The translations under genes and the position numbers were made by a program. The notes beneath the pieces are model-generated. The model was not told where the DNA came from. It worked only from the letters and a program-made list of their open reading frames with translations, and searched no databases. Below, piece after piece: positions 57,010-64,000 of a stretch of DNA of 64,000 nt; position 1 is the first letter of the stretch; each line of letters opens with the position of its first letter. The stretch comes from Pollenia angustigena (Eukaryota > Arthropoda > Insecta > Diptera > Polleniidae). The stretch spans positions 249,363,803-249,427,802 of the forward strand of contig OV884059.1 of the NCBI GenBank assembly GCA_930367215.1, read 5' to 3'.

Positions 57010-57425
57010 ATAATTAAGTTTAAGTTATCGACGTCCTTATTCTTCGCTGCTATTTTTGCCCGTTCACCAATCCAATCGAGATTTTTGTAGTTTTGTGCAA
57101 TGTCGGGGAACACTTTGCTGATGAGCTCCTCCTTGGACGATGTGAATTCACAAAAATTTTCAGGGAACGATATCAATCATTCGAAACATCAATAGGAATT
57201 TGGCCGTTGCCAAGCTCCAGCAGTTGTCTCGAGAATTCAGCAGCCGATGGGTCGTTCTGCAACACGACTCTAATGTTTGCGGTCAATTGCAACTTCTGGA
57301 CATGCCTCCACAAAGACGACGATTTCAGGCAGGCATTAAGTTCATCTGCAGCAGAAGATTTGGGGATGACGGGAATTGTTTGACGAAAATCTCCGGAGAG
57401 CAATATCAAAGCCGCACCAAATCAT
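57010..57425 (-). pseudogene. Helitron-type PIF1-like helicase fragment
   Basis: On the minus strand about 80 codons start L-I-L-L-S-G-D-F-R-Q-T-I-P-V-I-P and include C-L-K-S-S-S-L-W and the L-T-A-N-I-R-V motif. G-D-F-R-Q is the helicase motif III region of PIF1/Helitron helicases. After a stop at 57173-57175 the similarity continues in the next frame (E-E-L-I-S-K-V-F-P-D-I, then E-R-A-K-I-A-A-K-N), to about 57010, so one base was gained or lost. There is no Walker A motif, no Rep nuclease and no OTU domain nearby. It is a broken piece of a much larger Rep-helicase gene. Confidence 0.75.
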
Positions 57426-57646
57426 CTTAAGTATTAAAAATTCTATATTTTTTGGTTTTGTATGATTTTATACTTAATATTTTTTTATGTTTTAATAGAG
57501 TAATATATCCGTGTTTATAAAAAAACGATTTTTTTATATGACGATTTTTTGACGGTTTTTTTTCAAAACTACTGACGATTTTGACGATTTTTTTTTTAAA
57601 TTTTGACGATATTTCGAAAAAAACAATTAACATCACTGTGGGGCAG

Positions 57647-58245
57647 TGTAGTTTTTGCATAAAAATTATGTTTTTAACTCAATTAAGAGCGTAAATATGA
57701 GATTAAATTTTCCATAATAAGTTATTATTAATAACAATAAAAACGTTGATTGAAAGTGGATTGAGAGTTTTTGTTTCATTACTTTAATGACATTTTTATT
57801 GTCATAATGAAAATTTAAATTTATGAAGGCAATTATTGAAATATGTTGCTTTTATAAAAAAAATTTTTGATTTCATAAAGTTAATGGCATACATGTAACA
57901 TTAGATGTATGAAATTATTAAATCTTACATTTTTAATTAACAATTAAACATTTTTTTTAAGGAAACTATAGTTTTGTATTAATTTATGAATATAGTTATG
58001 TTTGTATATTGTTTTTTTATGTTCCCAATTAAAATTTTTTGTTTAACTTGGACAAACTTAAGTTTTCATATATCCAATGAAAATTTTTAACGTAATTACG
58101 AAATCCAATGAAGCAATTTTAACGAAAATACTTCATTATAACTATGAAATTCCACTTAGACAATGAAAATTTTCATTTACCCAAGGAATATTTTTTTATG
58201 AAAATTATTCATTAAATATATGAAGCGTATATGCATTTTATTATG
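57647..58245 (-). mobile_element. Inverted copy of the TACACTGAAAG MITE (right part)
   Basis: TGTAGTTTTTGCATAAAAAT through TTTGTTTCATTACTTTAATG to ATTCATTAAATATATGAAGC is the inverse of about 40675-41225. With 55106-55258 it forms one element interrupted by the hAT. The terminal TTTCAGTGTA is not seen at this end, so the copy is truncated or diverged at about 58225-58245. Confidence 0.7.
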
Positions 58246-58548
58246 AATGAATTATAAATTTAGTTAATCAACTCATACACAAGTACTTAGGTATCAGATT
58301 ATGTCAGCCATTACTAAACTACTTCTATGTAATGCAGATGGTATGAAGTAGTCATTGAAAAGTAAGTTGTGTAACGTGGAAATATAATACCCCAGTAGTA
58401 TATTTTCACGTTCATATGAATTCAGTAGTATGTTAAGTTTATTTTCATTATAGACCATTTTTTATTTTATCATTTACATATTGTTAGGAAATAACACTGA
58501 ACGGACCTATGGTAACTTTTAAGTATGAGGAACACTGAACGCACCTAT
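58246..58548. other. Flank of the Gypsy element, no gene
   Basis: GAACACTGAACGCACCTATTG at 58530-58550 resembles ACACTGAACGGACCTATGG at 58496-58514, just outside the LTR. No gene was found. Confidence 0.4.
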
Positions 58549-58799
58549 TGTAACGACCACATACACTCATGCCTTTGCGTATACTTGTTTTTCATTTATG
58601 ATTCTCATTTAGTTTATTTCTAAATATGTATGAATGGACAAGGTTTGGTTACAATCGGCGCGATTCACACAAGACAAGAACCTGCCAAACAAGTCTCGGA
58701 AATTATTATAATTGAAGAGCCGACTGATTTCACGAAAGTGAACTCGGTTGAACATTTTTGGACGATACCTAGCCTTCGGGTTAAGTATCGAATAAATTT

Positions 58800-59227
58800 C
58801 ACAGCGGCTTCGGCTGACTGTTCTCACAGCGGCTTCGGCTGACTGTTCTCACAGCGACTCCGGTTGACTGTTCTCACAGCGGCTTCGGCTGACTGTTCTC
58901 ACAGCGACTCCGGTTGACTGTTCTCACAGCGGCTTCGGCTGACTGTTCTCACAGCGGCTTTGGCTGACTGTTCTCACAGCGGCTTCGGCTGACTGTTCTC
59001 ACAGCGGCTTCGGCTGACTGTTCTCACAGCGACTCCGGTTGACTGTTCTCACAGCGGCTTCGGCTGACTGTTCTCACAGCGGCTGCGGCTGACTGTTCTC
59101 ACAGCGGCTCCGGCTGACTGTTCTCACAGCGGCTTCGGCTGACTGTTCTCACAGCGGCTTCGGCTGACTGTTCTCACAGCGACTCCGGTTGACTGTTCTC
59201 ACAGCGGCTTCTGCTGACTGTTCCCAC
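58800..59227 (+). repeat. 25-bp tandem array in U3 of the LTR (~17 copies)
   Basis: The unit is CACAGCGGCTTCGGCTGACT plus GTTCT. Two main variants alternate irregularly: GCGGCTTCGGCTGA and GCGACTCCGGTTGA. It is GC-rich, in strong contrast to its surroundings. Its place just upstream of the TATA box suggests repeated enhancer-like sites. Confidence 0.95.
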
Positions 59228-59272
59228 ATATTGTACTAGCGAAGTAGAAAATAGTTTGTAATATAATTAAGG

Positions 59273-59280
59273 TATAAATA
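59273..59280 (+). promoter_or_regulatory. LTR TATA box
   Basis: TATAAATA follows the U3 array. Transcription would be expected to start near 59300-59310, just before the 26-bp repeats. Confidence 0.6.
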
Positions 59281-59308
59281 ACGCACGGCGCACACGACGA
59301 AAGATTAG

Positions 59309-59488
59309 ATAGCCGAGTTCCCGAACCTGTTTTAAATAGCCGATTAAACGAACCTGATTAAATAGCCGATTAAACGAACCTGATTAAATAGCCGATTAAA
59401 CGAACCTGATGAAATAGCCGATTACCCGAACCTGTTTAAGAGCCGAATACCCGAAGCTGATCAAATAGCCGACTACCCGAACCTCGCA
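59309..59488 (+). repeat. 26-bp tandem array in R/U5 (~7 copies)
   Basis: The unit is TAGCCGATTAAACGAACCTG plus ATTAAA, with variants ATTACCC and AGTTCCC. It lies downstream of the TATA box and so would be in the transcript leader. Confidence 0.9.
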
Positions 59489-59595
59489 GCCCAGCGTGTA
59501 CGACACGATCAACGACGAATCCTTTGAAGCCGATGTAGCGTAGTTATCGTAGTTAATACCTCGTGAAATTATAATTGTTAAACTAAGAAATATTG

Positions 59596-59601
59596 AATAA
59601 A
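59596..59601 (+). terminator. LTR polyadenylation signal
   Basis: AATAAA in GAATAAAGAACAC, about 130 bp before the LTR end, is the candidate signal. In the 5' LTR it would be bypassed. Confidence 0.5.
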
Positions 59602-59728
59602 GAACACATTATTTACAACCCCCAGAAAGGGTAAATTCATTGTCTTATCACTTAAGGTTTGTGGAACCGTAAGTAGACCTTGGACTCGTCTGAGTTACCC
59701 CAGCCGACGATAAAACCACACGTTACAA

Positions 59729-62700
59729 ATGGCGCCCGAGCAGGGACCCGATTCCAAATCGAAATGCGGGAAAAACGAAGCCGCCGCCAACGAGGAGGGA
59801 TCGGTCCAACATCACGAGAGTAACAAACACGGTAACCCATCCACGAGCCAAACCTTACATCAGGATTCGGTTGGTTGGATATACCTACTGCGTAAGGATC
59901 AGTTGATAGAACAATGTCAAAGTGTCGGTATTACCACGACTGGCTGCACGGTCGAACACCTACGAAAACAGTTGTCCGAACACCTTCGTGCAAAACGTCT
60001 TAGATCTTCTAGCGAAAATCTACTTCGCGAGTTAGAAAAGGAAATTCTAACTGCCGAAAAATGCGTCGTTGGCGAATCAAATGTAAGTCTACCAGTGCCA
60101 CATATCCCATCTAGCCACGGTCTTTCGGAAACCGAAATAATGAGCACCATTCAACGATGGAATCTCACCTATTCGGGAGAAACTGATCCAATGGAATTTC
60201 TGGAGCGGTATGAAGAGTTGGCTGAGAGCTACCATATACCGTTTGATCGTTTACTACCGTCTATGCTAGGCGTTCTTAGTGGCAATGCCTTAAAGTGGTA
60301 CAGAGTCAAACGAGGAACCATCGGCACCTGGGACACTTTTAGACAAGAAATCGAGAGATTCTTCCTACCCAACCGGTACCTTTCACATCTCGAGCAGAAC
60401 TTCTACAATCGCCGACAGAATGGTCGGGAACGAGCCAAAGATTATATTCTGACGATGCTTACACTATCCCGACAACATCCACAACTTCGAAAATTGAGCC
60501 ATCTGGATAGAATCTACGATGGCCTTCGAACCGAGTATAGACACTATGTACGCCGTAATGACTTCGCAGACTTAGATGAGTTAATCGCTCTTACTGATGA
60601 ATTTGAGGCTCTGAAGCGTGAAGAGCGACCACAGGCGTCACACATGATGGTAGAAGCATGCTACAATCGTTCAACAAGGTGTTGGCGGTGCAAGGGGATG
60701 GGTCATAAGAGAATGAATTGCTCGCGGCCATACCGATTGTTCTGTTCGCACTGCGGTCAGGACGGGGTCCTTTCGCGACAGTGCCGATGTCGTCATTTTC
60801 TTCCAGCTGCCACCGAGTACACAGTGCCGAGGGGTGATGGCCGCTATTATATATTCGTAGAAATATATGGGCATAGAACTAGGGCTTTAATCGATACAGG
60901 GGCATCACGTACGTACATAGGAGAACAGCTGAAGCAGCATTTACTGGGTATGAAGATCTCACCAATTAGCACACAGGGTATGGTACAAATGGCGGATCAG
61001 TCGTTAGCAACCTACTTAGACGTATTCCCGATTGAGATTATTTACAAACAGAGCCGAGTACAATTACAGACCTCTGTCATATCAAGCCTGGCAGAGCCGA
61101 TGATACTCGGAATTGATTTTCTGAGCGCAGTGAAGATGGAAATCAAGCTCAATGGCGAAGTTCTCACCAGATCGAATTCAGAGGGAGAAGCCGAGTACCT
61201 TCACTCCGTAGTAGATAGGGACTTTTTATCCTCTGGGGAAAATACCAAATTATCTACCATTATAGAGATTCATAAGCAAAGATTTAGTACGATAAGAGGG
61301 TTATGTAGGAGTGCAGAACACGAGATGGCAGTTATTAACGAAGAAGTAGATAAGCTGTTGGCCGATGATCGTATTGAGCCCTCACGAAGTCCCTACAGCT
61401 CTCCAATAGTTCTCGCACGGAAAAAGCAAGGAGGATGGAGGATGTGTATTGACTACCGACTACTTAATGCCGCTACAGAACCCGACGCATACCCTCTGCC
61501 ACAAATCAACGCGATCTTGGACCAACTGCGCGAAGCTCGGTTCATTTCGTCCCTAGACCTTAAGAACGGATACTGGCAAATACCCCTTACAGTGGCCTCT
61601 AGACCTTACACAGCTTTCACCGTCCCGGGGAGAGGGTTATTCCAATGGAAAGTTATGCCATTTGGGTTGCACTCGGCCCCCGCAACATTCCAGCGTGCAT
61701 TAGACTCTATCATCGGATCCGATTTGTATCCCCTGGTTTTCGTCTACCTTGACGACATAATCGTGCTTAGTCGTACGTTTGAGGAACATTTGAACACGCT
61801 AGAGACCGTGTTCACCCGCCTACAGAATGCCCAGATGTCGGTAAATTTCGATAAGTGTGAGTTTGTTCGCCAAAGTTTACGCTATCTCGGACATGTGGTC
61901 ACTTCGGAGGGTATTCGCACCGACCCCGAAAAAGTGAGAGCCATTAATGAGCTCCCAGCACCAACAAATTTAAAGGAGCTACGTAGAGTCCTTGGTGTAG
62001 CTTCGTGGTACCGCCGGTTTGTCCCGAACTTCTCCCAACTAGTTTCCCCGTTAAATCGTTTGTTGAAGAAACAGGTGAAGTGGCAATGGGGAACGGAGCA
62101 GGATGAAGCCTTTCGTAACATAAAACAAATGCTAACGAACGCACCTGTACTAGGCTGCCCGAAATTCGAACACCCGTTCTTCCTGCAAACCGATGCCAGC
62201 GCGGAAGGCCTCGGTGTTGTCCTTTTCCAACGCCCGTCTGGTACAGAGTCCGTTATTGCTTATGCAAGCCGCACTTTGACTGAAATTGAGAGGAAATATT
62301 CCACCACAGAACAAGAATGTCTGGCAATTTTATATGGGATAAGAAAAATGAGGCCCTACCTGGAGGGCTACCATTTTACTGTCATTACGGACCACCACTC
62401 GCTCAAGTGGTTACATTCGTTGCAGAATCCCTCGGGACGATTGGCCCGATGGGCCCTGGAACTCCAACAATATGATTTCGCAATAGAATATAGAAAGGGA
62501 AGCTTAAATGTCGTTGCCGATGCACTATCCCGAGCTCCACTCCCAAAAACCGACACAAATATCGTCATGACAATTTCCGAGGTGGATTGGTACACTCGCA
62601 TAATGGAAGGTGTAGCGAAGAATGCCAAGAGGTACCCGGATTTCCAGGTCATTCAAAACCGGCTCTTTAAACATATACCTCGCAAGTCAGCTTTGGATGT

Positions 62701-63778
62701 CAAACCAGAGTGGAAGCTATGCGTGCCAAACACTGATAGGCCGCGCGTCTTGAGGGAGAACCACGACTCACCAGATGCTGGGCACTTCGGTATATATAAG
62801 ACGGTGAAACGAATTAAGGAAAAATATTACTGGCCAGGGTTATATCGTGATGTCGTAAACTATGTACGATCTTGCGAGCTGTGTGCCCGCTATAAACCCG
62901 AGCAAAGGAAGCCAGCCGGCCTTATGAGTACGATGCAATGTGCCAAGCCATGGGAAATCGTGGCCGCCGATTTCGTTGGCCCCTTACCGCGTTCAACGAA
63001 CGGTTACACCGCCCTCCTCGTGCTCATCGATGTTTTTAGCAAGTGGGTAGAACTTATCCCGACCAGACAGGCGACCGCTAAGGACGTAGTGAAAGCTCTT
63101 CGTGAACGTATTATCTTTCGTTTCGGCTGCCCTAAAATCTTTCTGTCCGACAACGGTGTTCAATTTATGAGTCGGGTCGTCCAGGACCTACTTAGCAAGT
63201 CCGGTATAGAACATCGTACGACAGCTCCATACTCCCCCCACGAGAATCCGACAGAGAGAATGAACCGCACTGTTAAAACGATGATTGCGCAGCAAACGGG
63301 TTCGGACCATCGCCATTGGGACCAACATATACCAGAGATCGCCTTCGCCGTTAACACAGCAACTTGTGAGACCTCCCGTCTAACGCCGGCAGAAATCATA
63401 TACGGGACTAACCCAAAAAGCCCAAACCAACTTAGGGAGCAATATACCTGTCCTTCAGAAACTTCAAGAAAAAGAAATATTCAAGAATGCTGGAGATATA
63501 TCGAAAACCGCCGGAAAGAGAGTTCGGCACAGCAAGCCAAGTATTATAACCTAAGAAGGCGACCATGGAAACCAACGATTGGGGAAAAAGTTTGGAAAAG
63601 AGAACATCACATATCTTCCGCAGCGGACAAATTCACACAAAAATTAGCAGAAAAATTTTGTGGCCCGTTTGAAGTCATCCGCTCGACCGCAACAAATATT
63701 TACGAACTACAGGACGACGCGAATCGCAAAATAAGAGCCAATGTAAAAGATTTAAAGCCCTACGTAGAGAGAGTATAA
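59729..63778 (+). CDS. Ty3/Gypsy Gag-Pol polyprotein, uninterrupted
   Basis: One 1349-codon frame encodes a fused Gag-Pol. A Gag capsid-like region covers about 140-300. A complete CCHC knuckle (C318, C321, H326, C331) is followed by a second in which Val347 replaces the His (C339, C342, C352). The protease has D-T-G-A at 389-392. RT spans about 540-720, with D610 and Y-L-D-D at 673-676. RNase H has D822, E863, D888 and D931. The integrase has H1012, H1019, C1049 and C1052, then D1081, D1141 and E1176. A GPY/F-like motif starts at 1312, and there is no chromodomain. The lack of any stop suggests a recent insertion. The ATG overlaps the primer-binding site and no other Met precedes residue 138. 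Long LTRs and a Lys-type primer site suggest the Osvaldo group, from memory. An env gene, if any, would lie beyond the window. Confidence 0.95.
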   Translation: MAPEQGPDSKSKCGKNEAAANEEGSVQHHESNKHGNPSTSQTLHQDSVGWIYLLRKDQLIEQCQSVGITTTGCTVEHLRKQLSEHLRAKRLRSSSENLLRELEKEILTAEKCVVGESNVSLPVPHIPSSHGLSETEIMSTIQRWNLTYSGETDPMEFLERYEELAESYHIPFDRLLPSMLGVLSGNALKWYRVKRGTIGTWDTFRQEIERFFLPNRYLSHLEQNFYNRRQNGRERAKDYILTMLTLSRQHPQLRKLSHLDRIYDGLRTEYRHYVRRNDFADLDELIALTDEFEALKREERPQASHMMVEACYNRSTRCWRCKGMGHKRMNCSRPYRLFCSHCGQDGVLSRQCRCRHFLPAATEYTVPRGDGRYYIFVEIYGHRTRALIDTGASRTYIGEQLKQHLLGMKISPISTQGMVQMADQSLATYLDVFPIEIIYKQSRVQLQTSVISSLAEPMILGIDFLSAVKMEIKLNGEVLTRSNSEGEAEYLHSVVDRDFLSSGENTKLSTIIEIHKQRFSTIRGLCRSAEHEMAVINEEVDKLLADDRIEPSRSPYSSPIVLARKKQGGWRMCIDYRLLNAATEPDAYPLPQINAILDQLREARFISSLDLKNGYWQIPLTVASRPYTAFTVPGRGLFQWKVMPFGLHSAPATFQRALDSIIGSDLYPLVFVYLDDIIVLSRTFEEHLNTLETVFTRLQNAQMSVNFDKCEFVRQSLRYLGHVVTSEGIRTDPEKVRAINELPAPTNLKELRRVLGVASWYRRFVPNFSQLVSPLNRLLKKQVKWQWGTEQDEAFRNIKQMLTNAPVLGCPKFEHPFFLQTDASAEGLGVVLFQRPSGTESVIAYASRTLTEIERKYSTTEQECLAILYGIRKMRPYLEGYHFTVITDHHSLKWLHSLQNPSGRLARWALELQQYDFAIEYRKGSLNVVADALSRAPLPKTDTNIVMTISEVDWYTRIMEGVAKNAKRYPDFQVIQNRLFKHIPRKSALDVKPEWKLCVPNTDRPRVLRENHDSPDAGHFGIYKTVKRIKEKYYWPGLYRDVVNYVRSCELCARYKPEQRKPAGLMSTMQCAKPWEIVAADFVGPLPRSTNGYTALLVLIDVFSKWVELIPTRQATAKDVVKALRERIIFRFGCPKIFLSDNGVQFMSRVVQDLLSKSGIEHRTTAPYSPHENPTERMNRTVKTMIAQQTGSDHRHWDQHIPEIAFAVNTATCETSRLTPAEIIYGTNPKSPNQLREQYTCPSETSRKRNIQECWRYIENRRKESSAQQAKYYNLRRRPWKPTIGEKVWKREHHISSAADKFTQKLAEKFCGPFEVIRSTATNIYELQDDANRKIRANVKDLKPYVERV
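59730..59747 (+). promoter_or_regulatory. Primer-binding site, tRNA-Lys type
   Basis: TGGCGCCCGAGCAGGGAC starts two bases after the LTR. It differs at one position from the site complementary to the 3' end of tRNA-Lys(UUU). It overlaps codons 1-7 of Gag-Pol. Confidence 0.85.
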
Positions 63779-63789
63779 GCATTTAGAGT

Positions 63790-63819
63790 AAAGAGGAAAA
63801 AAAAAAAAAAAAAAAAAAA
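63790..63819 (+). promoter_or_regulatory. Purine-rich tract after pol
   Basis: AAAGAGG followed by about 23 A residues lies just after the pol stop. It could act as a polypurine tract, but a 3' LTR does not start right after it within the window, so its role is open. Confidence 0.35.
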
Positions 63820-64000
63820 CAAACACACCAAAATGAATAAAAATTCTCATACTGTTCATGACAACAAATTGGTATAAAAGGAGGTGCTGATAAGAATATA
63901 CCAGCAGTCACAAGTTGCCCCTCGCAGTGAAAGGATGCAAAGACAACGTACCAACCCCAGAAAAATCACATCATTGGCCCCAATGGCTGAAAGGCCAGCA
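63820..64000 (+). other. Gypsy internal sequence beyond pol, cut by the window edge
   Basis: There is no TGTAACG LTR start and no complete ORF. The sequence TTGGTATAAAAGGAGGTGC near 63870 is TATA-like. It probably continues as element interior. Confidence 0.4.

Larger units (their letters stand above)
55259..57638. mobile_element. hAT element with TSD TGGGGCAG carrying a Helitron helicase piece
   Basis: CAGGGATGTCAG on the left and the reverse complement of the right end (CAGTGATGTTAA) are the termini. TGGGGCAG is duplicated (55251-55258, 57639-57646). GACGATTTT words crowd both subterminal regions (for example 55276-55340 and 57540-57610). No hAT transposase is present. The interior holds a small inverted-repeat element (about 55459-55620), a Helitron-like 3' end (55669) and a PIF1-like helicase fragment (57010-57425). 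Confidence 0.85.
58549..59727 (+). mobile_element. 5' LTR of a Ty3/Gypsy retrotransposon
   Basis: It starts TGTAACG and ends CGTTACA, an exact 7-bp terminal inverted repeat with the usual TG...CA. It is 1,179 bp. The primer-binding site begins two bases after it. The LTR contains a 25-bp tandem array, a TATA box, a 26-bp tandem array and an AATAAA. The 3' LTR is beyond the window, so LTR identity and age cannot be measured, and the left boundary rests on the terminal repeat and position. Confidence 0.75.

Noticed and set aside
58800..59227. CRISPR array
   Set aside because: The repeats are directly adjacent 25-bp units without unique spacers, lie in an LTR, and the genome is eukaryotic.
60671..63399. 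Minus-strand ORFs under the Gypsy polyprotein
   Set aside because: They are shadows of the Gag-Pol frame with no recognisable domains.

Overview
The window looks like part of a fly nuclear genome (Diptera, probably a higher or calyptrate fly). It is very AT-rich, has eukaryotic splice signals, and is crowded with insect-type transposons: hAT, Transib, Tc1/mariner-like, PIF/Harbinger-like, MULE/foldback-like, Helitron, a LINE and a Ty3/Gypsy element. A dispersed repeat with TATACCCTTCACC ends, which I recall as common in higher flies, points the same way; that is memory, not a search. There are no bacterial genes, rRNA genes, CRISPR arrays or convincing tRNA genes.

Host gene. Two exons seem to belong to one unrecognised + strand gene. 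Exon 1 (3068-3182) starts with ATG after an in-frame stop, encodes a short N-terminus and one transmembrane helix, and ends at a GTAAGT donor in phase 1. Exon 2 (53759-54067) follows a pyrimidine-rich TTTCAG acceptor in the matching phase, encodes a Ser/Asn/Lys-rich stretch, and ends at GTGAGC. If they join, the intron is about 50.6 kb and nearly everything else in the window up to 53758 lies inside it.

Intron, 3-25 kb: non-autonomous DNA elements, many with readable target-site duplications (TSDs). They include a Tc1-like element (6089-6622), a TGGGCA-ended element with two further elements nested in it (8264-10020), a hAT with TSD CATACATA (11314-12989), a decayed coding hAT with TSD TATAAAAT (14289-17585), and a PIF-like MITE (24205-24849). 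25-32 kb: a hAT shell (25169-32159, TSD ATTGCTAG) holds a mariner/pogo-like shell, which holds the most interesting object here. This is an apparently intact Transib transposon (25591-28938, TSD CGACG) whose ends resemble V(D)J recombination signals and whose 667-residue RAG1-like transposase keeps all expected catalytic and zinc-binding residues.

32-53 kb: a 1000-bp MULE/foldback-like palindrome (32650-33649), a long-TIR element (37556-39416), three hAT elements with exact 8-bp TSDs (39473-40054, 40190-42804, 50110-50540), a full-length but dead LINE on the minus strand (43594-48436, 15-bp TSD) inside a dipteran dispersed repeat, a short Helitron (51392-51837) and two near-perfect hairpins. 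54-58 kb: an inverted copy of a MITE seen at 40.7 kb, split by a hAT (55259-57638, TSD TGGGGCAG) that carries a broken Helitron helicase fragment. 58.5 kb to the end: a young Ty3/Gypsy element with a 1.18-kb 5' LTR, a Lys-type primer-binding site overlapping the start codon, and one uninterrupted 1349-codon Gag-Pol frame. It runs off the window before any 3' LTR.
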